Positions 8,456 through 16,515 of a DNA stretch of 64,000 nucleotides are shown piece by piece; the first letter of the stretch is position 1; each line of letters opens with the position of its first letter. The position numbers were made by a program, and so were the translations under genes. The notes under the pieces were generated by a model. It saw only the letters and a program-made list of their open reading frames with translations, was not told the origin of the DNA and searched no databases. Location of the stretch: positions 1-64,000 of the forward strand of contig CANRLH010000002.1 in assembly GCA_947631455.1 (NCBI GenBank). Direction: 5' to 3'. The stretch is from an uncultured Clostridia bacterium. Its GTDB lineage: Bacteria; Bacillota; Clostridia; Oscillospirales; Ruminococcaceae.

Positions 8456-9658
8456 TCAGTCAACAAGATCAGGGTCAAAATCCTCTTGCCAGGGAAGTCC
8501 CCACTTGTTGAGTTCATCCATAAACGGGTCGGGATCAAACTCCTCCACGTTGTAAACTCCCGCTTTATTCCACTTTCCTGTGAGTATCATCATAGCACCG
8601 ATCATTGCAGGTACTCCGGTGGTATATGAAACCGCCTGAGAGCCAACCTCTTTGTAGCATTCCTGATGATCGCATATATTATAAAGGTAATAGTTTTTAT
8701 TTTTGCCATCCTTTTTACCTCTGAATATACATCCGATATTCGTTTTGCCGACGGTTCTAGGACCCAGTGTTGCAGGATCAGGCAGGACGGCCTTGAGAAA
8801 TTTAAGCGGAACAATTTCTTTCCCTTCATAAATGATTGGTTTTATGGAGGTCATACCCACATTTTCAAGGCATTTCAGATGAGTAAGATAGCTTTGACCA
8901 AATGTCATAAAAAATCTTATGCGCTTTATTCCCTTTATATTTAGTGCAAGAGATTCAAGCTCTTCGTGGTGCAGGAGATACATATCCTTTTCACCGACAC
9001 CTTTAAAATTATAGGTGCGCTTTATTTCCATAGGCTCTGTTTCTATCCATTTTCCATCTTCAATATAGCTTCCTTTCGCTGAAACCTCTCTGATGTTGAT
9101 CTCAGGGTTAAAGTTTGTTGCAAACGGATACCCGTGATCTCCTCCGTTGCAGTCGAGAATGTCTATATAATTGATCTCGTCAAAGTGATGCTTCTGAGCA
9201 TATGCCGAAAACACACCGGTAACTCCGGGGTCAAAGCCGCAGCCCAATAGCGCGGTGATTCCTGCATTTTTAAATTTTTCTCTGTAAGCCCACTGCCATT
9301 TATACTCGAATTTCGCAGTGTCAGGCGGCTCGTAATTTGCTGTATCCACATAGTGTGTTTTTGTAGCAAGACAAGCTTCCATAACAGTAAGATCCTGATA
9401 CGGTAATGCAAGATTTAAAACTACGTCAGGCTTATATGAATTTATAAGTGCCACAAGTTCGTCAACATTATCCGCATCGACCTGCGCGGTTTCTATAATA
9501 GTGTCGGTTTTAGACTCAAGCTTTTGTTTTAATGCGTCACACTTTGACTTAGTGCGGCTGGCGATCATTATTCCTTCAAAAACGCTGCTGTTTTGACAGC
9601 ATTTGTGTATCGCTACCGAGGCTACTCCTCCGCAGCCGATTATCATACATTTTTTCAT
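8456..9658 (-). CDS. Carboxyspermidine dehydrogenase (saccharopine-dehydrogenase family)
   Basis: A 400-residue NAD(P)H-dependent enzyme. It condenses putrescine (or diaminopropane) with aspartate semialdehyde to give carboxyspermidine (carboxynorspermidine), the substrate of the next gene. An N-terminal Rossmann motif is seen (CMIIGCGGVASVAIHKC), then ALLGCGFDPGVTGVFSAYA of the Lys1/saccharopine-dehydrogenase family. AAGGAGAG precedes the start. Saccharopine dehydrogenases share the fold, but the neighbouring decarboxylase settles the assignment. About 28 bases separate it from speB upstream. Confidence 0.9.
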   Translation of the reverse strand: MKKCMIIGCGGVASVAIHKCCQNSSVFEGIMIASRTKSKCDALKQKLESKTDTIIETAQVDADNVDELVALINSYKPDVVLNLALPYQDLTVMEACLATKTHYVDTANYEPPDTAKFEYKWQWAYREKFKNAGITALLGCGFDPGVTGVFSAYAQKHHFDEINYIDILDCNGGDHGYPFATNFNPEINIREVSAKGSYIEDGKWIETEPMEIKRTYNFKGVGEKDMYLLHHEELESLALNIKGIKRIRFFMTFGQSYLTHLKCLENVGMTSIKPIIYEGKEIVPLKFLKAVLPDPATLGPRTVGKTNIGCIFRGKKDGKNKNYYLYNICDHQECYKEVGSQAVSYTTGVPAMIGAMMILTGKWNKAGVYNVEEFDPDPFMDELNKWGLPWQEDFDPDLVD

Positions 9659-9686
9659 TCTTTCTCTCCTTAAAAAATTTGTATTC

Positions 9687-10544
9687 TTAATCTTTGTGAG
9701 ATACCAAAATTAAAATTTCTCTTAAAATTTTGCACGCCAGTGCAGTAGACCTTCCACTCGTATCATAAACGGGGGAAAGCTCATTTATATCAAATCCTAC
9801 AATATTCAGTTTTGATACTTCTTTTATTGCGTCAAGAAGTGCTATAAAACTTACGCCACCCGCTTCAGGTGTGCCTGTGCCGGGAAATTCACTTGGGTCC
9901 AGAACATCAAGATCGAGTGTGAAATATACGGGGGCCTGTCCGATATTTTGTACTGATTTGGATACATTTCCTAAGTCAAACCTGTTCATAAAGGTGTGCT
10001 CTTTGGCAAATATAAATTCATCTCTTTCGCCGCTGCGTATACCGAACTGAAATATTTTACCGTCACCTAAAAGATCGTGGCATCTTCTCATAACACAAGC
10101 GTGGGAAAGCTTTACACCCAGGTAATCGTTTCTGAGATCTGCGTGTGCGTCAAACTGAACGACATGAAGATCATCATATTTTTTCGCTGCCGCTCTTACT
10201 GCTCCCAGTGTTACAAGATGCTCACCGCCTATCATGCAGGGTAATTTTCCGTCGTCAAGTATAGTTTGTGTTCTTTCTTCAATATCCAGAAGCGCCTGTT
10301 CCGGAATGCCAAAGGGCAGCTCTAAATCTCCGCTGTCAAAGACCTTTATATCTGTAAGATCCTCATCCTGATACGGTGAGTAGGTTTCTATACCGAAGCT
10401 TTCACTTCTCATCGACTGGGAAGCAAACCTGGTTCCCGGCCGAAACGAGGTGGTGCTGTCAAACGGAGCACCGAAAAGCACGATCCGGGCGTCATTATAG
10501 TCACAGTCGCAACCGATGAAGGTCTGTATATTTTTATTCAACAT
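9687..10544 (-). CDS. speB: Agmatinase
   Basis: A ureohydrolase that hydrolyses agmatine to putrescine and urea with a binuclear Mn centre. Its 285 residues are normal. Metal-ligand motifs are GGEHLVT, VVQFDAHADLR and FTLDLDVLDPS; PGTGTPEAGG is the substrate loop of agmatinases. Its start overlaps the end of speE by 11 bases, indicating translational coupling. It follows arginine decarboxylase in the operon, which fits the arginine-agmatine-putrescine route. Confidence 0.93.
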   Translation of the reverse strand: MLNKNIQTFIGCDCDYNDARIVLFGAPFDSTTSFRPGTRFASQSMRSESFGIETYSPYQDEDLTDIKVFDSGDLELPFGIPEQALLDIEERTQTILDDGKLPCMIGGEHLVTLGAVRAAAKKYDDLHVVQFDAHADLRNDYLGVKLSHACVMRRCHDLLGDGKIFQFGIRSGERDEFIFAKEHTFMNRFDLGNVSKSVQNIGQAPVYFTLDLDVLDPSEFPGTGTPEAGGVSFIALLDAIKEVSKLNIVGFDINELSPVYDTSGRSTALACKILREILILVSHKD

Positions 10545-11385
10545 CTCTTAACAGCTCCTCAACATAATTGGGAAGCGCAAACGCTCCCACATGGAGTCTT
10601 GGGTTGTAGTATCTTGTATTAAGCCCGAGCATATTCCACTTAGTGCCATTGTAGTCATTTGTGGGATGATATTTTTTTGAAGCAAAACCGAAAAGCCAAT
10701 GTCCCGACGGGTATGTAGGAATATGAGCCTGATATACCTTACTTATAGGAAAGCTTTCAACTATTCGTTTGTGAGAGCGCTGCATTGAGGCTGCGTCTTC
10801 AGCGTAAAACGGACTTTCATGCTGATTTACCATTATTCCGTCTTCTTTAAGAGCCTTAAAGCAGCTTCCGTAAAACTCTTTGGTAAACAGTCCTTCACCC
10901 GGTCCGAACGGATCGGTGGAATCAACTATGATAATGTCGTATTCGTTTTCACACTTTCTGACAAACTTTACTCCGTCCTCACAATAGATGTTAAGCCTTG
11001 GATCGTCAAAGCGGCAGGCGGTTGTAGGCAGATACTGCTTGCTGACTTCAATTACAAGCTCATCTATTTCAACGAGGTCTATCCTCTCAACAGAGGGGTA
11101 TCTTGTAAGCTCTCTGACTACTCCGCCGTCACCCGCGCCTATTACCAGAATGTTCTTCGGATTCGGGTGAACTGCCATGGGAGTGTGTGTTATCATCTCG
11201 TGATAAATAAATTCATCCTTTTCGGTCAGCATCATATACCCGTCGAGAGTTAAAAAACGTCCGAACTCCTTTGAGTCAAAGACATCTATACGCTGAAATT
11301 CGCTGTATCCGCTGTAAAGCTGTCTGTCAACTCTTATTGAAAATTTTACGTTAGGCGTATGCCTTTCGGTAAACCAAAGCTCCAT
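10534..11385 (-). CDS. speE: Spermidine synthase (polyamine aminopropyltransferase)
   Basis: Transfers aminopropyl from decarboxylated S-adenosylmethionine to putrescine or another polyamine. The 283-residue protein has an N-terminal beta domain and a Rossmann-like methyltransferase fold: VIGAGDGGVVRELTRY for cofactor binding and DIIIVDSTDPFGPGEGLFT with the catalytic Asp. It begins 1 base after the speA stop codon. The operon also holds the carboxyspermidine route, so its acceptor may be spermidine rather than putrescine (see findings). Confidence 0.93.
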   Translation of the reverse strand: MELWFTERHTPNVKFSIRVDRQLYSGYSEFQRIDVFDSKEFGRFLTLDGYMMLTEKDEFIYHEMITHTPMAVHPNPKNILVIGAGDGGVVRELTRYPSVERIDLVEIDELVIEVSKQYLPTTACRFDDPRLNIYCEDGVKFVRKCENEYDIIIVDSTDPFGPGEGLFTKEFYGSCFKALKEDGIMVNQHESPFYAEDAASMQRSHKRIVESFPISKVYQAHIPTYPSGHWLFGFASKKYHPTNDYNGTKWNMLGLNTRYYNPRLHVGAFALPNYVEELLRDVE

Positions 11386-11386
11386 G

Positions 11387-12838
11387 TTAAACTCCTTTCA
11401 AAACGTTGAGACGCTCAATGTTTATGTCTTCAGTGCCGGTCATTGAGCAACCTTTTTCCTTGGCATACTTTATATACCTTATTATGTCTTCCGTAATAAG
11501 CTCACCCGGAGCAAGAATTGGTATTCCCGGAGGATAGCACATTACAAATTCACTGCATATCCGCCCAACCGTTTTGTCTAGTTCAAGCGGAGTTTTTTCT
11601 GCGTAAAACGCTTTTCTAGGTGACCGGGCTACAATTGGATTTATATATTCCTGAGTCAGCATTTCACCTGTTTTTGCTCGACCGAAGCGTCTGCGTATCT
11701 CAGAAAGCGCGCTTATAAGGCGTTCGATGTCCTGCTTTCTGTCGCCGATTGAAAGATATGCCAGAATATTGCCTAAATCGCCGAACTCTATCTGTATATC
11801 ATATTCGTCACGGAGAATATCGTATACTTCAATTCCCGCAAGACCGACAGACAAAGTGTGAACAGAAAGCTTTGAAACATCAAAATCATATATGCTGTCG
11901 CCGTTAATAAGCTCTTTTGAAAAGGCGTAATATCCACCTATTGAGTTTATTTCAGAGCGTGCGTATTCCGCCATTTTAACTGCTTTTGAAAAAATATCTC
12001 TGCCGTTTAATGCAAGGCGCTTTCTTGATATATCAAGGCTTGTCAGCAAAAGATACGACGCGCTGGTGGTCTGGGTCAGATTTACAATCTGGCGCATATA
12101 ATCGGAATTTATATTCTTCCCCATAAGAAGAAATGAGCTTTGTGTGAGGCTTCCGCCTGACTTGTGCATACTTACCGATGAAATATCTGCACCTGCTCCC
12201 ATTGCAGTAAGTGGAAAATCATCGCCAAAATAAAAGTGGGTTCCGTGGGCCTCGTCAACAAGGCACAGCATACCGTTTTCATGTGCAAGCTCTGTAATTT
12301 TCTTTAAATCTGAGCAAACGCCGTAGTATGTCGGATTGTTTACAAGCACCGCCTTTGCATCCGGGTTTTCCTTTATTGCTTTTTGAACCTCGCTTACTGA
12401 CATTCCCAAGGATATCCCGAGGTCAGTGTTAACATCAGGATTGACGTAAACCGGAATAGCATCGCATAAGATCAGTGCGTTTATTGCGCTTCTGTGGACA
12501 TTTCTCGGAAGTATTATTTTGTCGCCGCTTTTACAGGCGTACATTATCATGCTTTGAACCGAAGATGTAGTTCCGCCGACCATAAAAAAAGCATTTTCAG
12601 CGCCGAATGCCTCGGCAGTAAGGCTTTCAGCTTCACGTATGACTGAAACGGGATGGCACAGGTTGTCCAGCGGCTTCATTGAATTTACGTCCACATCAAG
12701 ACAGCTCTGACCGAGAAATTCGGTAAGCTCTGCATTTCCGCGCCCTCTTTTATGACCGGGAACATCAAACGGAACTATGCGCATTTTTTTGAATCGCTGT
12801 AACGCCTCGTAAATCGGGGCGCGGTTCTGATCAAGCAT
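11387..12838 (-). CDS. speA: Arginine decarboxylase, Orn/Lys/Arg decarboxylase family
   Basis: A 483-residue PLP-dependent fold-type I decarboxylase of the short Firmicutes SpeA/YaaO type. It has GGTTSSVQSM near the cofactor phosphate, LVDEAHGTHF, and the PLP lysine in SVSMHKSGGSLTQ. The C-terminal domain includes the family's CYPPGIPILAPGE. Lysine or ornithine decarboxylase cannot be excluded from sequence alone, but the downstream agmatinase makes arginine the likely substrate. It starts 2 bases after speD. Confidence 0.88.
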   Translation of the reverse strand: MLDQNRAPIYEALQRFKKMRIVPFDVPGHKRGRGNAELTEFLGQSCLDVDVNSMKPLDNLCHPVSVIREAESLTAEAFGAENAFFMVGGTTSSVQSMIMYACKSGDKIILPRNVHRSAINALILCDAIPVYVNPDVNTDLGISLGMSVSEVQKAIKENPDAKAVLVNNPTYYGVCSDLKKITELAHENGMLCLVDEAHGTHFYFGDDFPLTAMGAGADISSVSMHKSGGSLTQSSFLLMGKNINSDYMRQIVNLTQTTSASYLLLTSLDISRKRLALNGRDIFSKAVKMAEYARSEINSIGGYYAFSKELINGDSIYDFDVSKLSVHTLSVGLAGIEVYDILRDEYDIQIEFGDLGNILAYLSIGDRKQDIERLISALSEIRRRFGRAKTGEMLTQEYINPIVARSPRKAFYAEKTPLELDKTVGRICSEFVMCYPPGIPILAPGELITEDIIRYIKYAKEKGCSMTGTEDINIERLNVLKGV

Positions 12839-12840
12839 AT

Positions 12841-13602
12841 TCAGTAAACATTCCTTCCGTTGAAAATTTCAATCATTTCTCGCTTAAGAGCCGTACTTAT
12901 ATCAAGCCTTTTGTGAGGAGGAAGCTCGTCTATATCCGTGTTGAAAAGATAGTTCTGTAAGTAAAGCTCCTTTATAAGCATTTTTGTGTGAAATATATTA
13001 GCCTGATACACGTTTATATCGATAGCGTCGTACTTTTTTAAAGTTTCACGGTTGATGTAATCCTGAATGGACGTAATGTCGTGGTCGATAAAAAGCTTTT
13101 CACCGTCGATGTTTCTGGTAAATCCCCGTACCCTGTAATCCATAGTTATTATGTCTGAATCAAAGCTTCCGATAAGATAATCAAGCGCTGTCAGAGGAGT
13201 TATTTTTCCGCAGGTCGCAACGTCGATATCTACGCGAAAGGTCACAATGCTGTTGTGCGGATGAAACTCCGGGTAGGTATGTACCGTCACGTGGCTTTTG
13301 TCAAGATGAGCGACGATCTCGTTCCCACCCGCAGGCACCATGGTATCATCTGCAATCAGAAAGGTAGCAGATGCACCCTGAGGATCATAGTCCTGCCTTG
13401 ATATACTTAAAACCTGAGCGCCTATCATTTCTGTAAGGTGCGTCATTATATCTGTTATTCTCTTTGAGTTGTACTGCTCGTCTATATAATGAATATAGTC
13501 CTTCTGTTCCTTAAGAGTTTTTGCATAGCAAACATCGTATATGTTAAAGCTCAACGACTTCGTTAGATTATTAAATCCGTAAAGTTTAAGTTTATTTTCC
13601 AT
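12841..13602 (-). CDS. speD: S-adenosylmethionine decarboxylase proenzyme
   Basis: Makes decarboxylated S-adenosylmethionine, the aminopropyl donor for SpeE. The 253-residue protein resembles the long E. coli-type class. The self-cleavage site is in [14 protein letters not shown]: cleavage before Ser103 would generate the pyruvoyl cofactor. The ATG at 13602 is chosen because GAGGTG (13609-13614) is 6 bases upstream; a longer in-frame start would run into the terminator hairpin. It is the first gene of the operon, directly after the structured leader. Confidence 0.93.
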   Translation of the reverse strand: MENKLKLYGFNNLTKSLSFNIYDVCYAKTLKEQKDYIHYIDEQYNSKRITDIMTHLTEMIGAQVLSISRQDYDPQGASATFLIADDTMVPAGGNEIVAHLDKSHVTVHTYPEFHPHNSIVTFRVDIDVATCGKITPLTALDYLIGSFDSDIITMDYRVRGFTRNIDGEKLFIDHDITSIQDYINRETLKKYDAIDINVYQANIFHTKMLIKELYLQNYLFNTDIDELPPHKRLDISTALKREMIEIFNGRNVY

Positions 13603-13932
13603 AGTTTTCACCTCAAAACAAAAGCACACAAGAATCCTCACTCTTGTGTGCTTTAAAAATCGTATTGCTAACGAAAAACGAACAGATATTTTAATGCTGG
13701 TTTCAGAGCCTGTATAGCAAATATACTTTTACTACTCTTATTGACCGTTTCACAAGTTGATGCAAAATTAAAACAAACTTATAAAATTCTATTTGACTGA
13801 AAAGTCCAATCAATAAGGCAACAGAAGTTGCCGTGCCGGCATTTGACCTAGCTGTCCGTATGGCTTTGACTTCATTTAAGAAGTGGTCAATCTTTGCTGT
13901 ATGATGAGTTCTGAAACATCATTTCTGCAAGT
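13603..13932 (-). promoter_or_regulatory. Structured ~330-nt leader of the polyamine operon (candidate riboswitch/attenuator)
   Basis: Transcription from the promoter at 13939-13967 would give a ~330-nt untranslated leader ending in a terminator 7 bases before the speD ribosome-binding site. Segment A (complement of 13885-13891, ATTGACC) can pair with B (GGTCAA, complement of 13843-13848) or with C (GGTCAAT, complement of 13740-13746), so two folds exclude each other. Other stems are ATGATG/CATCAT, CTTC/GAAG, GGCAAC/GTTGCC and GTATA/TATAC. I cannot match it to a riboswitch class. SAM or a polyamine would be the logical ligands. Confidence 0.6.
13621..13654 (-). terminator. Attenuator-type terminator immediately upstream of speD
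   Basis: A perfect 13-bp stem: AAAGCACACAAGA at 13621-13633 against TCTTGTGTGCTTT at 13642-13654, with an 8-base loop. On the minus strand TTGTTTTG follows, then the speD ribosome-binding site. Its position after the operon promoter but before the first gene implies conditional termination. CTTGTG (complement of 13753-13758) could pair with CACAAG of its 5' arm as an anti-terminator. Confidence 0.75.
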
Positions 13933-13938
13933 TATTAC

Positions 13939-13967
13939 ATTTTAACACGGTTTAGCCGCTTTGTCAA
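13939..13967 (-). promoter_or_regulatory. Sigma-A promoter of the polyamine operon
   Basis: On the minus strand: TTGACA (complement of 13962-13967), a 17-base spacer and TAAAAT (complement of 13939-13944). Confidence 0.85.
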
Positions 13968-14065
13968 GAGAAAAACAGTGAAAAATGGAATTTTATGCTT
14001 AGATCTTTGCTGATAATGTGGGTGTTTATAAGATATGCTGTCATCAAACTATCGTATTCGTAAAA

Positions 14066-14233
14066 TTATCTGTGTTTTAAAATATATTCTGCGTTTCTGC
14101 GAAGTTCAAACAAAGTGTGGATAAATTCGTTTTGATCGCGCAGGATAAGCTGGATATCTGACGGGAGTGAGAAGAAATAATTCCTTGAGCTTGAGCTTGA
14201 CAGCAGCAGATGGCTGAGATTTTTGTATGGCAT
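14066..14233 (-). CDS. Small protein of unknown function (55 residues)
   Basis: An open frame of 55 codons starts at ATG 14233 behind GAGGTGA with ideal spacing, and ends with TAA at 14066. The protein begins MPYKNLSHLLLSSSSSRNYF, has a hydrophobic middle (SLPSDIQLIL) and ends in a basic helix (ELRRNAEYILKHR). I do not recognise the family. The clear ribosome-binding site, sensible composition and lack of an overlapping gene favour a real gene. It is read in the same direction as the polyamine operon but lies upstream of that operon's promoter. Confidence 0.65.
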   Translation of the reverse strand: MPYKNLSHLLLSSSSSRNYFFSLPSDIQLILRDQNEFIHTLFELRRNAEYILKHR

Positions 14234-14327
14234 AATAAGTCACCTCAAATATATTTTACTCATTTTTTTTAAAATAATTCTAAAGTATTGGCGATTATTT
14301 GGCCCCATGCGGATATTTGTTTTTGTA

Positions 14328-14356
14328 TTGACTTGTTTACGCTTTAGTGGTATAAT
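14328..14356 (+). promoter_or_regulatory. Sigma-A promoter of the FeoB-associated/HMA protein
   Basis: TTGACT (14328-14333), a 17-base spacer and TATAAT (14351-14356). Confidence 0.85.
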
Positions 14357-14360
14357 AAAG

Positions 14361-14379
14361 TTAGTTGATGCTAACCTAA
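14361..14379. promoter_or_regulatory. DtxR/IdeR-type metal-repressor box
   Basis: TTAGTTGATGCTAACCTAA matches the known 19-base DtxR consensus (TTAGGTTAGSCTAACCTAA) at 16 positions. It begins 4 bases after the -10 box and so covers the transcription start, a classic repression position. A DtxR-family protein loaded with Fe(II) or Mn(II) would block transcription when metal is plentiful. Confidence 0.7.
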
Positions 14380-14400
14380 AACAATAGAAAGTGTGATCTT

Positions 14401-14790
14401 ATGGTTTGTGCTATTGTAATTATTGTTACAGCGGTCATTGCGGCTTTTGTTATCAAAAGTTATGCTAAGAGAATAGCAGCAGGTTGCTGTGGGTCTGGCG
14501 GGGATACTATCAAGAAAATTGAACCCGTTAATGCCGATAAAAGCTCTTATTCTTATCTATATAAAATAAAGATAGAGGGAATGCATTGCCGGAAATGCGC
14601 CTTGAAGATTCAAAACGCTTTCAATGAAAGAGAAGGCTTTTTAGCTGAGGTGGATCTGAATGAAAACACGGCATATATCTATTCAAATAAAATACTTCCT
14701 GAATTTGAAATAAGGCGAACTGTTGTGGGCATGGATTATAAGGTAACAGACATAGAGAAAGTCAATGCCTTGTCTTCTGAATCTAATTAA
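14401..14790 (+). CDS. FeoB-associated Cys-rich membrane protein fused to a heavy-metal-associated domain
   Basis: A 129-residue protein. Residues 1-35 resemble the small FeoB-associated Cys-rich membrane protein: a hydrophobic helix (VCAIVIIVTAVIAAFVI) and then a GCCGSGG Cys-rich motif. Residues ~50-120 are an HMA (CopZ/MerP-like) domain with metal motif GMHCRKCALKIQNAF. The combination suggests metal capture or transfer at the inner membrane face. The DtxR-type box at its promoter points to iron or manganese limitation as the signal. No feoA or feoB is in the window. Metal specificity is unproven. Confidence 0.78.
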   Translation: MVCAIVIIVTAVIAAFVIKSYAKRIAAGCCGSGGDTIKKIEPVNADKSSYSYLYKIKIEGMHCRKCALKIQNAFNEREGFLAEVDLNENTAYIYSNKILPEFEIRRTVVGMDYKVTDIEKVNALSSESN

Positions 14791-14867
14791 ATCGGCAAAT
14801 GCAACAAATTATCAAGCGACATATTCAGCAATTAGATATATGCAGCGGCGGGTTTTCATTTTGCGAC

Positions 14868-14896
14868 TTGAAACGACTGGTAGTTTGTGGTATAAT
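14868..14896 (+). promoter_or_regulatory. Sigma-A promoter of the flavin reductase gene
   Basis: TTGAAA (14868-14873), a 17-base spacer and TATAAT (14891-14896). It is followed by a ~115-base leader with no clear structure. Confidence 0.75.
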
Positions 14897-15016
14897 CTAT
14901 TGACAGGATACTTAACATATGGCAAAAGGAAAATCAAGTTTTTTATAGTAAGCTATGAAAATCCAATTGCTTATGTAAATCAACTGAATCAACAGTAAAA
15001 AAAGGAGGAAATTAAC

Positions 15017-15577
15017 ATGAGGAAAAGTTTTGGTGCAAAGCCTCTTACTTATCCGCAACCGGTTTTTATAATTGCATCGTACGATGATAACGGTGTATCC
15101 GATGCTATGAATGCCGCTTGGGGCGGTATAAGCGACGCGGCGCAGGTGTCTTTGTGCCTGAGTTCAGGCCACAAAACTGTAAAAAATATCCTTAAACGCA
15201 AAGCATTTACAGTAAGCATGGCGGACGCAGATCATGTCACAGAATGTGACTATGTTGGAATAGTTTCAGCAAACGATGTATCTGATAAGCTTGAAAAAGC
15301 GGGATTTCACACAACTAAAAGTGAGCTTGTAGACGCACCGATTATTGATGAACTTGCAATGACCCTTGAGTGCAGGCTTTTAAGCTATGACGAAAAAACA
15401 GGTTTGATGCTTGGAGAGATCGTAAACGTAAGCGCAGATGAAAAGATCCTCAGTGATGACGGCAAAATTGATCCTGCAAAGCTTCGGCCAATTACTTTTG
15501 ACCCTGTGAATAACGCATATCTCGTTTTGGGAGAAAAGGTGGGAAATGCGTTTAAGGATGGCGCAAAGTTAAAGTAA
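15017..15577 (+). CDS. Flavin reductase-like (FMN-binding split-barrel) protein
   Basis: A 186-residue protein of the flavin reductase-like domain family (RutF/ferric-chelate-reductase type). It begins with KPLTYPQPVFIIASYDDNGV; VSLCLSSGHKTVKNIL and AFTVSMADADHVTECDYVG follow the family pattern for FMN binding and dimerisation. It likely reduces free or bound flavin with NAD(P)H in the cytosol; the physiological acceptor is unknown. AAAGGAGGAAA sets the start. It has its own promoter. Confidence 0.85.
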   Translation: MRKSFGAKPLTYPQPVFIIASYDDNGVSDAMNAAWGGISDAAQVSLCLSSGHKTVKNILKRKAFTVSMADADHVTECDYVGIVSANDVSDKLEKAGFHTTKSELVDAPIIDELAMTLECRLLSYDEKTGLMLGEIVNVSADEKILSDDGKIDPAKLRPITFDPVNNAYLVLGEKVGNAFKDGAKLK

Positions 15578-15837
15578 ATAAAGAAAAAAATAAATGCATG
15601 GGGTGCTGACGCTTTAAGCCTCATGCGTTTTGTAATGTTGCTTGTATTAGTGCTTGGAAGTTTATACGCACAAAAGCATGGGGAAAGTCGTTCATAGCTT
15701 TTATGTGTACGAATAATTGTACAGCCGGACAACTGTCCGAAAAATGTTACCGCAAATTAACTTTGGTGTGATAAAATAACTTCAGACCAATATCAGATGG
15801 TTCAGATGATATTAAAACTTTTCCGGAGGGTATGGCT

Positions 15838-16230
15838 ATGAATGAAAAAATGTATGTTACGATTTGCGGGATTTCACATTATTACGGAAAAACGCCTTTT
15901 GAAGTTGGGGGAGAGATTTTTCTTGTGAAGGATGAGGACAATGATTTTGACAGCGAGGCAATTGCGGCGGCGCTTCCATGTATTGGGATAATAGGGTACG
16001 TTGCCAATAGCAAAGATACTGTTTATCGGGGAACAATGAGTGCAGGAAGGCTTTACGATAAAATCAAGTATAAAGCATGTGCAAAGGTTTTGTTTGTAAC
16101 TCACTCGTCTGTAATAGCAGAAATTATTCAGGAAAAACAAAAAGGCAATAATAGGGAGTCTTATAACAATAATTATAAAAATTCGAATAACAGAAAAAAC
16201 ACAAAAATAGGTTTTAAATGCAGCGACTGA
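15838..16230 (+). CDS. HIRAN-domain protein
   Basis: A 130-residue stand-alone HIRAN domain (VTICGISHYYG, GGEIFLVKDEDNDFDSEAIA, GIIGYVANSKDTV, GTMSAGRLYDKI) with an Asn-rich tail (SYNNNYKNSNNRKN). HIRAN domains in helicases recognise 3' DNA ends or damaged DNA; isolated bacterial copies are uncharacterised. GGAGGG at 15825-15830 fits the ATG at 15838 better than the ATG at 15832. The Asn/Lys-rich tail looks disordered. It is a single-gene unit between terminators. Confidence 0.8.
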   Translation: MNEKMYVTICGISHYYGKTPFEVGGEIFLVKDEDNDFDSEAIAAALPCIGIIGYVANSKDTVYRGTMSAGRLYDKIKYKACAKVLFVTHSSVIAEIIQEKQKGNNRESYNNNYKNSNNRKNTKIGFKCSD

Positions 16231-16292
16231 AATTTTAAGCCGCACGTGGGTAAGTCCATAAATCTTTCTGTTTTAACTTAAAAATATTTAAT

Positions 16293-16350
16293 AATAAAAA
16301 TCAGATGTAATCAGCCTATCGGTATAAATTCTGAACGGCTGATTTTTATT
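16293..16350. terminator. Terminator after the HIRAN gene
   Basis: AATAAAAATCAG (16293-16304) and CTGATTTTTATT (16339-16350) are perfect complements. An overlapping stem AATCAGCC/GGCTGATT (16309-16316/16337-16344) can form instead. The AT-rich arms give U-runs on both strands. Confidence 0.75.
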
Positions 16351-16429
16351 ATTGTTTCATGGATATATAATTTTTGACATGAATTGACAGCCGATGTAAA
16401 AAAATGTCATTACCTTGGTTTTTTTATAC

Positions 16430-16458
16430 TTGTTTTGTTATATAAAATGTGGTAAAAT
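16430..16458 (+). promoter_or_regulatory. Possible vegetative promoter of spo0A
   Basis: TTGTTT (16430-16435), a 17-base spacer and TAAAAT (16453-16458), about 60 bases before the gene. A sigma-H promoter, as in Bacillus, is not clearly visible. Confidence 0.5.
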
Positions 16459-16515
16459 AAAGGTATGAATAAAAGATGGGTGGCTTGTAGACGTAAGCAG
16501 CCATAAAAGAAAGGA

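Noticed and set aside
13800-13900. Resemblance of the speD leader to a c-di-GMP-I (GEMM) riboswitch (GCAAA ... CAAAGCCA ... CGG ... CTA)
   Set aside because: The GAAA tetraloop and its receptor and the normal spacing are missing; only short common words match.
14765-14998. 77-codon frame after the HMA protein
   Set aside because: It overlaps the HMA gene end and contains the promoter of the flavin reductase; no ribosome-binding site or family likeness.
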